Assembly: GCA_016213725.1 (NCBI GenBank)
Contig: JACQZS010000234.1
Span: 1-42,914 of the forward strand
Source of the DNA: Acidobacteriota bacterium
GTDB lineage: Bacteria > Acidobacteriota > Terriglobia > Bryobacterales > Bryobacteraceae
Reading direction: 5' to 3'
Length of the DNA stretch: 42,914 nucleotides
The position numbers were made by a program, and so were the translations under genes. This document shows positions 1 to 7,593 of the stretch, piece after piece; position 1 is the stretch's first letter, and each line of letters begins with the position of its first letter. A model generated the notes under the pieces. The model saw only the letters and a program-made list of their open reading frames with translations. It was not told the origin of the DNA and did not search any database.

Positions 1-1319
1 AAGCCGCGCATCTGGTAGACGAACGCGTCGGTGATGGGGTTGTCCGGCAGCACCGTGACGTAGCGCGCAGCCTGGCCGTAGTTGGCCACGGAGACCGCGA
101 CGTTTGCTTCGCCGCCGCCGAAGGTTGCGACCAGCGACGGGGACATGAGCAGGCGCTCGAAGCCCGGAGGCGCCAGGCGCAGCATGATTTCACCAAAGGG
201 GCCGACCGGTTTTTGCGGCCGGAATGAGACCTCGGTTGAGGTAGGATTGCCAGCAGAGCTCTGACCGCCGCGGCCAGGGAGAGCCACGGCCTCCAATGCA
301 AAGGCTGCGTCCAGGGCCGGCAGTCCCTCGTAGGGCAGCGCCGTGCCCGCGGGAGTCTGCGCCGGATCGACGAATTCGGGCATCACCTTCTTCACCAGCG
401 CCGCGATCTGCGGCGAGAGCGGATAGGTATTGAGCACGACGGCGCTCTTCAGCGAAGTGGAAGCCGCCTGCAAGGTCTTCTCCAGGCGCTGAAAGGCCAG
501 CCGCGCGTCGGCTTCCTGGTAGCGGAACGCCAGTTGCGCGCTGGCGAAGACCAGCGTGCCGGAAGAGATGGAAACCGCGCCCTGCTGGAAGCGGACGCCC
601 GCGGCCCGCGCCAGCCGCGCCGTGGCGCTGCAGGAGGCGCCGGGCTGTGCGGACACGCGCTGTGACTGATGCCAGAGAATGGCCGAGTTGGGGAACAGCC
701 GGGCGCCGCTCTCCTTGACGCCCTGCTGATCTTCCAGCGCCGTGGTGGCGCACATCAGGCGGAGCGGATCGCCGTCCATGCCAGCCGCAACCAGGCGCGC
801 GCGCAGTAGCTCCAGGGCGGCCGAGGGACTCCCGTCTTCGGCCACGACGAATACGACGCCTGCCGGGTTCACCTGTTTCCTGGCCAGAATGGCCGCCTCG
901 AGCTGCAGCTGCGCGCCCTCCATGGGCAGTCCGCCCACCTGCACCACGGTGAGCACGGGCAATGCGAGGCGGCGGTCTGTAAACTCCTCGGCGACGATGG
1001 ATTGAATGCGGCGCATGTCGCCCGTGCCGGCAACGAAGGCGCGAATCTGGATGAACTGGCTGCCGCGGGAGAGCGCTACCAGCGCCTTCAGCCCGTCACG
1101 CGTTTGCTGCGAAAGCAGGCCTTTCGCCGACAGCGGAGCCTGGATGAATGCGAGCCGCGAGACATCGGCCAGGAGCGCCAAAGGCGGGTCCGGGAGAACC
1201 GCCAGCGTCTGCGTGATCTCCTCGTCTTTCTTCTTCTTGCGTTGTAGCGGGTCGGCAACAGCTTGCGTCACAAACACAATTGCCAGCGTCGCAGCCGCCA
1301 CCCGTGCGGGCGTCCACAT
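1..1319 (-). CDS. Exported RidA-like protein fused in frame to a KDG-kinase-like (PfkB) domain, partial
   Basis: Reading from ATG at 1319 the frame stays open to the window edge (about 440 codons). Residues 1-22 form a short signal peptide (hydrophobic stretch, then AVAD). Residues about 90-345 hold two Rid/YjgF-like halves; the second ends in a typical Rid tail (GTALPYEGLPALDAAF, then EAVALP). A linker of about 30 residues follows. From about residue 374 the protein becomes a PfkB-family sugar kinase N-terminus very like 2-keto-3-deoxygluconate kinase (FGEIMLRL, then FGGGEANVAVSVANYG and VTVLPDNP). There is no stop between the two parts and no good start codon for a separate kinase: ATG at 185 would remove FGEI, and upstream only TTG 296 and GTG 287 exist. 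Either it is a true fusion or a lost stop or frame error joins two genes. Kinase substrate is inferred from family. The C-terminal part lies outside the window. Confidence 0.7.
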   Translation of the reverse strand, partial: MWTPARVAAATLAIVFVTQAVADPLQRKKKKDEEITQTLAVLPDPPLALLADVSRLAFIQAPLSAKGLLSQQTRDGLKALVALSRGSQFIQIRAFVAGTGDMRRIQSIVAEEFTDRRLALPVLTVVQVGGLPMEGAQLQLEAAILARKQVNPAGVVFVVAEDGSPSAALELLRARLVAAGMDGDPLRLMCATTALEDQQGVKESGARLFPNSAILWHQSQRVSAQPGASCSATARLARAAGVRFQQGAVSISSGTLVFASAQLAFRYQEADARLAFQRLEKTLQAASTSLKSAVVLNTYPLSPQIAALVKKVMPEFVDPAQTPAGTALPYEGLPALDAAFALEAVALPGRGGQSSAGNPTSTEVSFRPQKPVGPFGEIMLRLAPPGFERLLMSPSLVATFGGGEANVAVSVANYGQAARYVTVLPDNPITDAFVYQMRG

Positions 1320-1386
1320 GAGAATCCCTTGTATGTTATCAAAACGGGTGAGCCGAATCCCTGCTCTGCGCCGGCGCCAAGGTTGC

Positions 1387-1392
1387 TACAAT
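1387..1392 (+). promoter_or_regulatory. Candidate -10 element for the DnaC-like gene
   Basis: TACAAT lies 13 bases before the ATG at 1406, which would give a very short leader. No convincing -35 hexamer is found 16-18 bases upstream, so this is only a candidate. Confidence 0.3.
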
Positions 1393-1405
1393 TGCCGTCG
1401 AAGCC

Positions 1406-2158
1406 ATGCCAGAGCAGACTTGCGAACGGTGCGGTGGCACCGGCTGGAAGATCGTGGAGAAGGACGGGCTCAGCGGAGCACAGCGCTGCGAGTGCGCCTT
1501 CGCCGCGCGAGGCGAGGCTTTGCTCCGCCGCGCCCGCATCCCGGTCAACTATGCCGACGATCACTTCGACAACTTCTCTGACCGCGGCAGCTCCGACCTG
1601 CGCGCCATCCAGTTGCTGCTGATCCGCTATTGCCAGGACTTCCCCGCCGGCGATCCGCCCGGACTGCTGCTGATCGGCGAGCCCGGCACCGGCAAGACGC
1701 ACCTGGCCGTGGCCGTCCTCCGGCGCCTCATCGAACACGGCTTCGAAGGCGTGTTCATGGACTACCAGAACCTGCTGGACCGCATCCGCGCCGGCTACGA
1801 TCCGCTTTCCGGCGAGAGCCCCCGCGCCGCCTACGAGGAGGCCATGGACGCCGAGGTGCTGCTGCTGGACGACCTGGGCGCGCACCGCGTCACAGACTGG
1901 GTGGAGGACACCGTGACGTCCATCATCACCCACCGCTGCAACGAGCGGAAACCGGTGATCGCCACCACCAATCTGCCCGATGCCGAAATGGGCGGCACGC
2001 TGGTGGAGCGCATGAGCGACGGCGCGCCGTCGCGCTACGACATCAAATCGTCGCTGGCCGAGAAGATCGGCATGCGGGCGCGCAGCCGGCTCTTTGAGAT
2101 GTGCCGCATCGTCCGCATGCCGAAGGTAGGCGACTATCGCGTCGCCTCGCGCAAGTAA
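1406..2158 (+). CDS. DnaC/IstB-type AAA+ ATP-binding protein with N-terminal zinc motif
   Basis: A 250-residue DnaC-like ATPase. An N-terminal Cys cluster (C6-x2-C9 followed by GGTGW, and C28-x-C30) probably binds zinc, as in many DnaC/DnaI-like loaders. Walker A is GEPGTGKTH at 91-99, Walker B is LLLDDLG around 152-158, and a sensor-1 strand (ATTNLP) lies near 187. The family loads the replicative helicase or assists transposases; no transposase is nearby, so a replication or repair role is the better guess. It is divergent from the Rid-like gene. A TACAAT hexamer at 1387-1392 lies close upstream. Its stop codon directly abuts the convergent DinB-like gene. Confidence 0.85.
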   Translation: MPEQTCERCGGTGWKIVEKDGLSGAQRCECAFAARGEALLRRARIPVNYADDHFDNFSDRGSSDLRAIQLLLIRYCQDFPAGDPPGLLLIGEPGTGKTHLAVAVLRRLIEHGFEGVFMDYQNLLDRIRAGYDPLSGESPRAAYEEAMDAEVLLLDDLGAHRVTDWVEDTVTSIITHRCNERKPVIATTNLPDAEMGGTLVERMSDGAPSRYDIKSSLAEKIGMRARSRLFEMCRIVRMPKVGDYRVASRK

Positions 2159-2662
2159 CTACTTCTGGATCGGTGCGTCGCCGCTGGGCCCGTAAATGCC
2201 CGGCACCTTCGCGCCCATCGGCCGCAGGTAGGCCGAAAGCTGGCCGCGGTGGTGGATGGAGTGGCGCAGCATCAGGTCCACATACACCACGCCAGGGGCC
2301 TTGAACATGCCGAAGAAGTCGATCTCCGTGGCCAGCGTCTCGCCGGAAAGGCCCTTCACCGCCTCCACGGCTGCCGGCAGGTTGGCGTCGTACCAGGCAA
2401 TGACGTCGGCCACGCTTTTGATGGCTTCCGGCACGTCCGGTTCGCCCGCGGCGAAGGCGCCCTTGGCTACACCATTGAGGAAGAATACCTCCGCGCTGGC
2501 GATGTGCCAGGCGAGTTTCAGGGTGTTCATGGAGCGGTCGTCCGGAGAGTAGCTCTCCTTGCCGGCCGGGCAGGCCGCCAGCACGTTGCGGGTGGTGGCG
2601 GATTCCTGAGCGTGCACTCCCAGGACGTAAGCGATCAGTGTCTTTGCGGATTCAGGTGACAT
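2159..2662 (-). CDS. DinB-like four-helix metalloprotein
   Basis: A 167-residue protein with the DinB/YfiT signature: a His in helix 2 (H53 in LAWHIASAE) and a C-terminal His motif (H134, H137, H138 in RHSIHHRGQLSAYLRPMG), which together would bind a divalent metal. The superfamily includes thiol transferases (bacillithiol, mycothiol) and many proteins of unknown role; the substrate cannot be told here. It is the last gene of a minus-strand run after the sulfatase, 61 bases downstream of it, and its stop touches that of the convergent DnaC-like gene. Confidence 0.85.
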   Translation of the reverse strand: MSPESAKTLIAYVLGVHAQESATTRNVLAACPAGKESYSPDDRSMNTLKLAWHIASAEVFFLNGVAKGAFAAGEPDVPEAIKSVADVIAWYDANLPAAVEAVKGLSGETLATEIDFFGMFKAPGVVYVDLMLRHSIHHRGQLSAYLRPMGAKVPGIYGPSGDAPIQK

Positions 2663-2723
2663 TTTTTGAATTGAGCCTCTCTAATGGGGATTTCCTCTGT
2701 TATAGCAGGAAATGAAGGCTCGC

Positions 2724-4193
2724 TTACTGGAAGTACTTCTTCACAATCCAATCGGGCTGCCACTGGTCCGGTTTGCGGGCCATCCCGGTGAGGTCCACTT
2801 TTTCCGGCTGGCGGTTCTGCGCGGGGATCGGGGCCGTGTCGCCCACCTTCGCCTGCCACTCCTCCATCAAGGAGCGCAGGCGCCGGACCTGCGCGGCGTT
2901 TTCCGGCCGATCCACCACGTTGCGCATCTCGTAGGGGTCGTTCTTCAGGTCGAACAGCTGCAGGTGGCCCAGCTTCGGATAGGCGATGAGTTTCCAGCGT
3001 TGGTCGCGCACGGCCCGCTGGACGTCCAGGAAGGGGAGAAAGACGGATTCGCGCACCGCGGTTTTCTTCTTTTCCCAAAGCGGCCGCAGGCTCTCGCCCT
3101 CCAGGCCTTGCGGGGCGGAGATCTGCAGCACGTCGCAGAGCGTGGGGAAGAGGTCCAGCAGGTAGGTGAAGGCCGTGACGGATTCGTTACGCGGGATGCC
3201 CGGCCCGCAGATCATCAGCGGCGTCCGCATGCTGTGTTCAAAGACGTTCTGCTTGCCCAGCAGGCCGTGGCTGCCCAGCGCCAGGCCGTTGTCGGCCGAG
3301 TAGATCACGATGGTATTGGCCGCCTCGCCGGTCTGATCGAGCGCGGTCAGCACCCGTCCAATCTGCTGGTCGAGATGCGTGATCATCCCGTAGTATTCCG
3401 CCAGCTGGTCGCGGATCACGCCCTCCGTGCGCGGCCAGGCGGCCAGATTCTCATCCCGGCCGCCGCGCATCATGCCGTTGTCGAAACCGAGCTGCGGCCG
3501 GAAGTTCCGCGGCAGCGGCGGAAGCTGGCGGTAATATTCTTCGCGGTACGGCATCGGCGGCATGCGCGGGTCGTGAGGCGCGGTGAAGGCGCAATAGGCG
3601 AAAAAGGGCTTCGCGCGGTCGCGAGTCTCCAGGAACTCGATGGCCGAATCGGCGAACAGCTCGGAAGAGAACTTCTCCCCCGTGCGCTGGGGGGTGAGCC
3701 TGCCGTCGGGACCGAGGTCGCGCACCGGCACCTTGCTGTGGTCCGACATTCCGCCGAACATGATGTTCTTGCCGCGCTGGAACGCCCGCAGCCAGCTGTC
3801 CGTGCCGTTGTGCCACTTGCCGGTGGCGAAGGTCGCGTAGCCGTTTTCGCCCAGCACCTCGGGCATCAGGCGAGCGCCCGCCAGCGTCTGCGTCTGCACG
3901 TGGAACCACGTCTTGCCGCTCATCAGCATGGCGCGGCTCGGCATGCACACAGCTCCGCTGTTGCCGCCGAAGATGTAGTTGCTGCGGAAACTCACTCCGG
4001 AGCGGGCCAGTCGGTCGAGGTTCGGCGTCCGGATATGGGAGTTGCCGTGCGCGGCGATGGTGTCGGCGCGCTGATCGTCGGCAAACAGGAACAGCACGTT
4101 CGGCCGGCGGCCGGCCTGTCCGGAGCCGCGGCCCGCGGTGGCCGCGGCCATGGCCAGAGAGGCCAGCATCCTACGCCTTGAGATGGAGTCCAT
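2724..4193 (-). CDS. Tat-exported type I sulfatase
   Basis: A 489-residue arylsulfatase-family enzyme that would hydrolyse sulfate esters in the periplasm. It has an N-terminal twin-arginine signal (SRRRMLAS, then an Ala-rich stretch). The conserved core begins at PNVLFLFADDQ with metal ligands D39 and D40. The formylglycine motif C83-M-P-S-R is intact, so it belongs to the Cys-type class that needs a formylglycine-generating enzyme (none in this window). Later motifs (VIYSADNGLALGSHGLLGK) supply the remaining Asp/Asn metal ligands. The substrate is unknown; sulfated polysaccharides are the usual targets in this family. It follows the PhoPQ-related gene on the same strand with a 66-base gap. 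Confidence 0.93.
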   Translation of the reverse strand: MDSISRRRMLASLAMAAATAGRGSGQAGRRPNVLFLFADDQRADTIAAHGNSHIRTPNLDRLARSGVSFRSNYIFGGNSGAVCMPSRAMLMSGKTWFHVQTQTLAGARLMPEVLGENGYATFATGKWHNGTDSWLRAFQRGKNIMFGGMSDHSKVPVRDLGPDGRLTPQRTGEKFSSELFADSAIEFLETRDRAKPFFAYCAFTAPHDPRMPPMPYREEYYRQLPPLPRNFRPQLGFDNGMMRGGRDENLAAWPRTEGVIRDQLAEYYGMITHLDQQIGRVLTALDQTGEAANTIVIYSADNGLALGSHGLLGKQNVFEHSMRTPLMICGPGIPRNESVTAFTYLLDLFPTLCDVLQISAPQGLEGESLRPLWEKKKTAVRESVFLPFLDVQRAVRDQRWKLIAYPKLGHLQLFDLKNDPYEMRNVVDRPENAAQVRRLRSLMEEWQAKVGDTAPIPAQNRQPEKVDLTGMARKPDQWQPDWIVKKYFQ

Positions 4194-4259
4194 GCACTTT
4201 CCTTCCCTCGCCAGGCACTGTGCGCTGCCGGCGGAAAGGAACAGTGTATCGCCGCGCGG

Positions 4260-5657
4260 CTATTCCAGGGGCGTGGAGCCCGCGGGCCGCTTCGGCGTCG
4301 GGGCGGGGAAGGGGTACACGTCCGGTACCACTTTCACCGCCGTGGTGAACTTCCAGTGGCTGCCCCCCGGAGTGGCGAACGTCAATTCGACAAAGCCGGC
4401 CGTGAAGCCCTGCGCCGGTTTCGCGAGTTGCACGCTGTAGGTGCCGTCGGCGGCGGGCGCCAGGTCGCTGCTCTTGTACGCCGGGCCGAGCTTCTCCAGG
4501 CGGAAGTCGCGGGCGTCGGGGTTGGTCGCCTGCCACAGCTTCACCGCCACGGGCTTGTCCTTGCACGTGACGCTGATCTTGCCCTCGGGGCTGATGGTCC
4601 AGTCGAACTCCGGCCGCTTCCAGTTCTTGATGATCGATTCGTAGTAAGTGGCCAGGCTCTCGCCGGCGTCCGTACGGCGCGTGACGCCGTGGTCGGAGTT
4701 GGGCACGTAGCGCAAATACTTTTCGCCCTTCAGATCCTTGAAGTAGAACTGCGAGGAGTCCGGCAGGAAGAACTGGTCGCCGCCCGAGTTGACGATGTAC
4801 TTCGGCATCGTGAGGCGGTCGCGGTAGCGGAACGGCTCTACGATCTTCATGAGGTTGTCGAACTGCTTGGTGCCGATCCAGTCCATCACCCCGTGCTCGA
4901 CATAGTCGTCCACGGCCGGAGCCCAGAAGCCGTAGGCGCGCCAGTGGTGCAGGAAAGACTGCTCCATGTTGAGCAGGTCGATCACCACCGGCATGATGGC
5001 GATCACGCGCTTGTCGACAATCGCCGTGGTCCAGGTGGTCCAGCCGCGCTTGCTGCCGCCGGCCACCACCCAACGCGCCACCTTTACCTTGCCGCCGGCC
5101 TCGCTGGCCAGAAACTCCTGCGTCGCGTCCATGGCGCGCACGCTGGCCTTCGTCATCGGCAGCCGCGCCGGCCAGCGCTCATCCCCGGTCTCCAAGTACT
5201 TCTTCCAGGTGAAGGCGATGATGGCGTCTTCGGTACGCTTCCTCGTCTCGCCGTAGAAGCTCAGCGCCTGGTTGGGGATCATCCTCAGCTCCACCGTGAC
5301 GCTGTGCGTCCGCACGGCCACGCCGGCATTGAAGGGATCCACTTTGTCCGGCGCCGTGCTGGCATTGTTGCCGCCCGTGATCATCAGCATGGCCGCGTCG
5401 GTGTCCACCTGGTCCGGTTTGACGATCGTCACCCAGTGCTTCCAGGTGGTGCGGTCGACCTCAGCCGGGGTCAGCCAGTTCTGCGAAGTCATGTCCAGGA
5501 CATAGGCTGTATAGCCTTGGCCCGGGATGGTCCGCACCAGCTTCCACTGGTAGGCCGGATCGGGGGTCTTGACGTAGCGGTCGAGGGCGGTTTCAGTATT
5601 TGACTGCGCGAAGCAGGAAATGGACAAAGTGGCGAGAAAAACGAAAACTGGTTTCAT
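4260..5657 (-). CDS. PhoPQ-activated pathogenicity-related (PqaA-type) alpha/beta hydrolase
   Basis: A 465-residue exported protein with a signal peptide at 1-18 (ending CFAQS). The body matches the PhoPQ_related family, an alpha/beta-hydrolase group first known from Salmonella PqaA. The nucleophile elbow GGSKRGW gives S202. D294 (SGGDQF) and H323 (NSDHG) are the probable other members of the triad. Motifs such as WKHWVTIVKP and LMITGGNN are typical. Its chemical substrate has not been settled in the family. It starts a minus-strand run with the sulfatase and diverges, 38 bases away, from the PLP-enzyme gene. Confidence 0.9.
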   Translation of the reverse strand: MKPVFVFLATLSISCFAQSNTETALDRYVKTPDPAYQWKLVRTIPGQGYTAYVLDMTSQNWLTPAEVDRTTWKHWVTIVKPDQVDTDAAMLMITGGNNASTAPDKVDPFNAGVAVRTHSVTVELRMIPNQALSFYGETRKRTEDAIIAFTWKKYLETGDERWPARLPMTKASVRAMDATQEFLASEAGGKVKVARWVVAGGSKRGWTTWTTAIVDKRVIAIMPVVIDLLNMEQSFLHHWRAYGFWAPAVDDYVEHGVMDWIGTKQFDNLMKIVEPFRYRDRLTMPKYIVNSGGDQFFLPDSSQFYFKDLKGEKYLRYVPNSDHGVTRRTDAGESLATYYESIIKNWKRPEFDWTISPEGKISVTCKDKPVAVKLWQATNPDARDFRLEKLGPAYKSSDLAPAADGTYSVQLAKPAQGFTAGFVELTFATPGGSHWKFTTAVKVVPDVYPFPAPTPKRPAGSTPLE

Positions 5658-5680
5658 GCTGCTACTCCCATGATAGCCGA

Positions 5681-5686
5681 TATACT
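5681..5686 (+). promoter_or_regulatory. Candidate -10 element for the Kbl/BioF-type gene
   Basis: TATACT sits nine bases before ATG 5696 in the 38-base gap between divergent genes. This would give an almost leaderless transcript. No matching -35 hexamer is visible. Confidence 0.35.
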
Positions 5687-5695
5687 GGGGTTGTC

Positions 5696-6898
5696 ATGAG
5701 TAGTCCTGCCAGCCCTAACCCCCTTGCTTACTTGGGAGAAGAACTCCAGCAAATGCGTGCCGCGGGCTCTTATTTCCGGTTGCGTGAACTGGAAAGTGCC
5801 TGTGAGCCGCTGAGCCGCGCCGACGGCCGCGAGGTCATCAATCTCGCATCGAATAACTACCTGGGCCTGGCGAATCACCCCAAGTTGAAGGAAGCGGCGC
5901 TCGAAGCCGTGCGGCGCTTCGGCGCCGGCACCGGAGCCGTGCGCACCATCACCGGCACCATGGCCATCCACATGGAGTTGGAGCGCAAGATCGCCGCGTT
6001 CAAGAACACGGAAGCCTGCGTGGTCTTCCAGAGCGGCTTTGCCGCCAATGCCGGTACGGTAAGCGCCATTCTCGGCCCGGAAGACCACATCATCAGCGAC
6101 GAGCTGAACCATGCCTCCATCATTGACGGCTGCCGGCTTTCGCGCGCCAAAATCCATGTCTTCCGCCACCGTGACGTGGCCCATGCCGGAGAGATCCTGG
6201 CGGGCCTGGAGAGCGTTTCCGGCCGCAAGCTGCTGATTACGGACGGCGTCTTCTCCATGGATGGGGATATCGGCCCGTTGGACGGGCTGGTGGAGGTGGC
6301 CGAACGCTACGGCGCCATCATGATGGTGGACGACGCGCATTCCTCCGGCGTACTGGGCCGCAATGGCCGCGGCACGGTGGACCACTTCGGGCTCCATGGG
6401 CGCGTGGGGGTTCAGGTGGGTACGCTTTCGAAGGCCATCGGGGTGCTGGGCGGCTATGTCTGCGGCAGTCGCGACCTGATCGAATATCTTTATCACCGCG
6501 CCCGGCCGTTCCTCTTCTCCACTTCCCATCCGCCAGCCGTCACGGCGGCCTGCAATGCGGCGTTCGATCTGCTTCTGGCGGAGCCGGAACGAATCGAACT
6601 GCTGTGGGACAACACCCGGTACTTCCAGGCCGCGCTCGCCGCACAAGGCTTTTCCACCGGCCTGAGCCAGACGCCCATCACCCCCATTCTGGTCGGTGAG
6701 GCGCGCACGGCCCACGAGTACTCCGCCGCGCTGTTTGAAGAGGGGCTGTGGGCGACGGGCATCGGCTTCCCCACCGTACCCAAGGGGCGCGCCCGCATCC
6801 GCGCCATCGTGACCGCCGCGCACACTCGCGAACTGCTGGACCGGGCCGTGGAGACCCTGACCCGCGTCGCCAAACGGATGGGAATCCTCGCCCAATAG
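5696..6898 (+). CDS. kbl: Glycine C-acetyltransferase / 8-amino-7-oxononanoate synthase family PLP enzyme
   Basis: A 400-residue alpha-oxoamine synthase. These PLP enzymes condense an amino acid with an acyl-CoA: 2-amino-3-ketobutyrate CoA ligase (Kbl) uses glycine and acetyl-CoA, BioF uses alanine and pimeloyl-CoA or -ACP. Visible residues are H139 (DELNHASI), S187 (GVFSMDGD), D212 and H215 (VDDAHSSG) and the Schiff-base lysine K246 (GTLSKAIG). Start 5696 (MSSPASPN) is preferred to an upstream ATG at 5600, which would overlap the divergent gene and add an unrelated basic tail. There is no threonine dehydrogenase or other bio gene beside it, so Kbl versus BioF is not settled; the symbol is a best guess. 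Confidence 0.85.
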   Translation: MSSPASPNPLAYLGEELQQMRAAGSYFRLRELESACEPLSRADGREVINLASNNYLGLANHPKLKEAALEAVRRFGAGTGAVRTITGTMAIHMELERKIAAFKNTEACVVFQSGFAANAGTVSAILGPEDHIISDELNHASIIDGCRLSRAKIHVFRHRDVAHAGEILAGLESVSGRKLLITDGVFSMDGDIGPLDGLVEVAERYGAIMMVDDAHSSGVLGRNGRGTVDHFGLHGRVGVQVGTLSKAIGVLGGYVCGSRDLIEYLYHRARPFLFSTSHPPAVTAACNAAFDLLLAEPERIELLWDNTRYFQAALAAQGFSTGLSQTPITPILVGEARTAHEYSAALFEEGLWATGIGFPTVPKGRARIRAIVTAAHTRELLDRAVETLTRVAKRMGILAQ

Positions 6899-7282
6899 CC
6901 TTGTTTTCCGCCTACTCCGCGCCAGGGACCTGCCCGGCTGCCTGGTCCGCGGTGGTTGCCGCCGCGTTGCAATAGTACCTGCGCCGTTTCCTGGCTAAGT
7001 GCTTTGCGTGTGCAGTCGTGTCCCTTCCAGCGCTCAGGTAAGGCCCAGGATTCGTACAAATTGGGCCGTTTTGGGCTGATTTCCGCCAGGGAGAGCGGGT
7101 GGGCCGATCCAGGCCATACGCCCGAATTGGGACAGCTTGCTCGATTTCGGACCTGGATCTCTGAGTTTTTTCTAAGGCGTGAATTAAGGTGTTGCTTGGA
7201 TTTGAGTAGCCGGAGGGTACTGTTACTGTTGATCTAGCAACGACGAAAGTAAGTTGCAAGTAGGGAGAGGAGAAACAAACAC
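6899..7282. other. Long gene-free region upstream of the pilin gene
   Basis: No convincing gene is seen in these 384 bases; open frames here lack family features. The distal part turns A/T-richer toward the pilin gene. It holds a TTGGAT hexamer (7196-7201), 16 bases, then TACTGT (7218-7223) repeated directly at 7224-7229, a possible sigma70-type promoter. A purine-rich Shine-Dalgarno (GGGAGAGGAG, 7263-7272) precedes the ATG. A correctly spaced sigma54 pair (GG-N10-GC) was looked for and not found. Confidence 0.5.
7196..7229 (+). promoter_or_regulatory. Candidate promoter of the Flp pilin gene
   Basis: TTGGAT and TACTGT are separated by 16 bases, and the TACTGT hexamer is duplicated immediately downstream. 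Both hexamers deviate from consensus, so this is a weak call. Confidence 0.3.
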
Positions 7283-7486
7283 ATGAAGAAACTGAACAAT
7301 TTCATTTTGAAGCTGCGGATCATGAAGGACACCCGCGGTCAGGACCTCATTGAATACGCGCTCATGGCCGGCTTCGTCGCCGTTGCCGCCGGCGCCATCG
7401 TCCCCGGTGTTGCTGCCAGCATCCAGACCATCTTCAGCAAGGTCAACTTCGTGATGTCCGGTTCCGCCGGTCAGGCCGCTGGTTGA
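7283..7486 (+). CDS. Flp/Fap-type (type IVb) pilin
   Basis: A 67-residue precursor with the hallmarks of Flp pilins: a short basic leader, the processing motif GQDLIEYAL (mature helix with the conserved Glu-Tyr pair), and one hydrophobic helix up to about residue 50. It would be cleaved by a TadV-type prepilin peptidase and assembled by the Tad secretion machine into adhesive pili. No tad/cpa genes are in the window, so it is an orphan pilin locus. It has its own long upstream region and a strong terminator, which suggests a separately controlled, highly expressed monocistronic gene. Confidence 0.9.
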   Translation: MKKLNNFILKLRIMKDTRGQDLIEYALMAGFVAVAAGAIVPGVAASIQTIFSKVNFVMSGSAGQAAG

Positions 7487-7502
7487 TTCTTTCAGAAGTT
7501 CC

Positions 7503-7522
7503 AGGAGCGCTTCGGCGCTCCT
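7503..7522 (+). terminator. Upstream UUCG hairpin in the pilin 3' region
   Basis: A perfect 8-bp stem (AGGAGCGC / GCGCTCCT) is closed by a TTCG tetraloop, 17 bases after the pilin stop. No T-run follows, so it is more likely an RNA-stabilising hairpin than a terminator by itself. Confidence 0.6.
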
Positions 7523-7548
7523 TCCGATCCGGACAGGATCTCAAGTGG

Positions 7549-7590
7549 AAGGCGGCAACTTCGGTTGCCGCCTTTCGCTTTTATTTGTTG
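7549..7590 (+). terminator. Rho-independent terminator of the pilin gene
   Basis: A perfect 11-bp stem (AAGGCGGCAAC, 7549-7559; GTTGCCGCCTT, 7564-7574) with a TTCG loop is followed by a T-rich tract through TTTTATTTGTTG. It also separates the pilin from the convergent LarA-like gene ending at 7594. Confidence 0.9.
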
Positions 7591-7593
7591 TAG

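Noticed and set aside
2712..4181. Long plus-strand frame opposite the sulfatase
   Set aside because: It is antisense to an intact, motif-bearing sulfatase and its protein is His/Arg/Gln-rich with no domain. High GC makes such antisense frames common.
7120..7145. Sigma54 promoter upstream of the pilin (TTGGGACAGCTTGC)
   Set aside because: The GG and GC elements are 8 rather than 10 bases apart.
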